From Folioceros fuciformis (taxonomy: Eukaryota > Anthocerotophyta > Anthocerotopsida > Anthocerotales): a stretch of DNA of 22,654 nucleotides. The position numbers were made by a program, and so were the translations under genes. Under the pieces are notes generated by a model. The model did no database searches, was not told where the DNA came from, and was given only the letters and a program-made list of their open reading frames with translations. The stretch lies in contig JBNGIO010005939.1 in assembly GCA_049999805.1 (NCBI GenBank), positions 1 to 22,654 of the forward strand, read 5' to 3'. Below are positions 21,123 to 22,654 of the stretch, one piece after another (the first letter of the stretch is position 1; every line of letters begins with the position of its first letter).

Positions 21123-22654
21123 GGCGCTCTTGAACCTACAACTTCATGTCATTTTCAGTCATCACACATTGCATTCTAGTTGTGGCTGCGTAATAACGAT
21201 GACACTGGTTGTGGGTGTGTGCAGTTTAGCCCTTACCACTAAGAAAGGTGTCAAGTGACGTGGGTGAGACAGCCTGACAATATACGAACTTGTCGCTCGA
21301 GTCCGGGTTACTGGAGCAGTTCAGGTTCATTGTACAGTATGTGATGGCGATTGTCACTGCAGTGATCCGGAACTTGTAGAACGGTGTAGAGCGGCGCATT
21401 GGCTATCATTGTTAGAGCTTGGGTCCTTATTGGGTCCCTTATTGAGATGTGTGTTCACGTGAGGCAGACATTCGCACCCCTACCTTATTCACGGTGAGTG
21501 ACACAGCATTGCTGTCATCCCTTGAATGGCAGATGAGAAATTGTGCTGCCATCCAAGCTAAGGTGTGTGCCTGAGGTTGCGCTTGAGAGGTGACAAGAAG
21601 AAGCTGACTCTTAGCAGCCGAGCCAATGACCTTGTGAGGGCTGGAAGCAGGCCAGCACGAAAGACGCGAGTTCCCCCGCAGACCCTCCTCGGGAGGCCGG
21701 CGAAGGTTGGTGGGTCCGGTCTATCTGTCATATTATAAGAAATTGCATTAATATATCGTCTCGTGCTTTCATTGCCTTCAACTTGTTGGGTGATAGTGAC
21801 ATAGGTCTACAGAGGTGCAGCATCCCTGCGGATGATGGCCCCGGGGCCGGACTCCTCCCTCTGCCACCCAGAATAAAATAACACATGGATCTGAATCCGC
21901 GAGCGGCCCAAAGTACAAATCTCCTAATCCTTGCATACTAACCCAGGTATGATGCGAATGATGAATTGTTCTCCGCTTGTTTTTCCTGCTACCAGAAGGC
22001 AAAAGCAGTGTGTACATGATTGGGCGGGGCGGCCGCATCTTTGCTTCTTTTTGCTCCTACATTCCGCAGCTGCTGGCTGCTGCAGCTGCTTCTACTCCTG
22101 GGTCCCATACACACCTCACTTTCACACGCGCCGCCACAAGATCGAGCCCGGATCATGGTTGCTGTCATGTCATGCCCCTGTTCTCCTGCTGTGGAGTGCG
22201 CCTGAAGCTTTCTCGGGTCAGGGACGCGGGACCCAGGACCGAGGCCAGGGTACTCTTCACTGTCTTGTTCTTGTGCTGCATACACACATTAGTTCCTTCC
22301 TTCCTTCCTTCGTTCTTCCTTTCCTCTGCTGCTCTGTTTTGTGTGCCTGTCTATGCCTGTGTTTCTTTGTGTGTGTTTGTACAGTACAGACAAAAGGGTG
22401 GTGGAACAAAGGGCAGCCCAAAGCTGCTGCCCGCTCTGCAGGGACCTGGAAAGGAATAAGGATGCCCTGGGCTCCACAGATGCTGGATGGCGATGCTGGG
22501 CAATGGCCATACTGGCCCATTCTTTGCCCTTTTTTTTATAGCTGTACACATGTTTATCGGATGAGATGCCGGCGGTGGCCATGCAACAGATCCGTGGCCA
22601 GGCCACCTACCTTTGATACATGGCTTGCAAGACGCTCGTGCACTGACCAACAGC
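21123..22654. other. 3' flank of PAH, no recognised gene
   Basis: This holds the PAH 3' UTR and intergenic DNA. AATAAA occurs at 21872-21877, about 750 bp past the stop, too far to be a confident polyadenylation signal. A (TTCC)n microsatellite lies at 22293-22310. The plus open frame at 21977-22459 is built partly from that microsatellite and from low-complexity sequence, and the minus-strand frames opposite it show no domain. A minus-strand TATAAAAAAA occurs near 22531-22541 and could belong to a gene outside the window. Confidence 0.5.
22293..22310. repeat. (TTCC)n microsatellite
   Basis: Four and a half perfect TTCC units, followed by decayed copies up to about 22324 (CGTTCTTCCTTTCC). 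Confidence 0.8.

Noticed and set aside
21977-22459. 160-codon plus-strand open frame with hydrophobic runs
   Set aside because: Part of it is a translated TTCC microsatellite and Cys/Phe-rich low-complexity sequence; no recognisable family.

Overview
The window is nuclear DNA of a land plant. It holds four protein-coding genes, and I found no prokaryotic, viral or intact transposon genes. All introns read as GT-AG and are short (26 introns in the longest gene, mean about 107 bp). A class III peroxidase with the classical three-intron layout, a plant-type lipin, a plant NUP160 and a PLS-class PPR protein point to Embryophyta. The compact introns together with a highly iterated E-type PPR protein suggest a seedless plant with much organellar RNA editing, such as a hornwort or lycophyte. 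That placement is inference; the species cannot be read from the sequence.

Layout. 1-965 is an AT-rich, pyrimidine-tract-rich gene-free stretch with degenerate repeats. 966-2357 (minus) is an intact secreted class III peroxidase: four exons, 332 aa, with its own TATA box at 2571-2577. 2358-4103 is intergenic, with a plus-strand TATA box at 3028 that has no clear partner gene and a degenerate minisatellite at 3891-3998. 4104-7553 (plus) is an intronless 1149-aa PPR protein built from a roughly 104-residue P-L-S module repeated about eight times and ending in an E domain without a DYW domain. Its last nine codons, stop included, are exactly duplicated in tandem. 7581-9032 is intergenic and holds a G-quadruplex motif, a telo-box-like motif and a 9-codon upstream ORF before the next gene. 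9033-16451 (plus) is the nucleoporin NUP160: 27 exons, 1544 aa. 16452-17399 is intergenic sequence plus leader. 17400-21122 (plus) is phosphatidate phosphatase of the lipin family: 9 exons, 860 aa, catalytic DVDGT. 21123-22654 has no recognisable gene.

The four genes do not form a pathway. They act in the cell wall or apoplast (peroxidase), organellar RNA processing (PPR), the nuclear pore (NUP160) and phospholipid/triacylglycerol synthesis (PAH). Exon models were built by hand from splice signals, unbroken frame and remembered family similarity. Their phases and lengths add up exactly, but they have not been checked against transcripts. I did not find a new multi-gene system. The most notable local features are the near-identical PPR modules, the duplication across the PPR stop codon, and possible regulatory structures around NUP160 and PAH.
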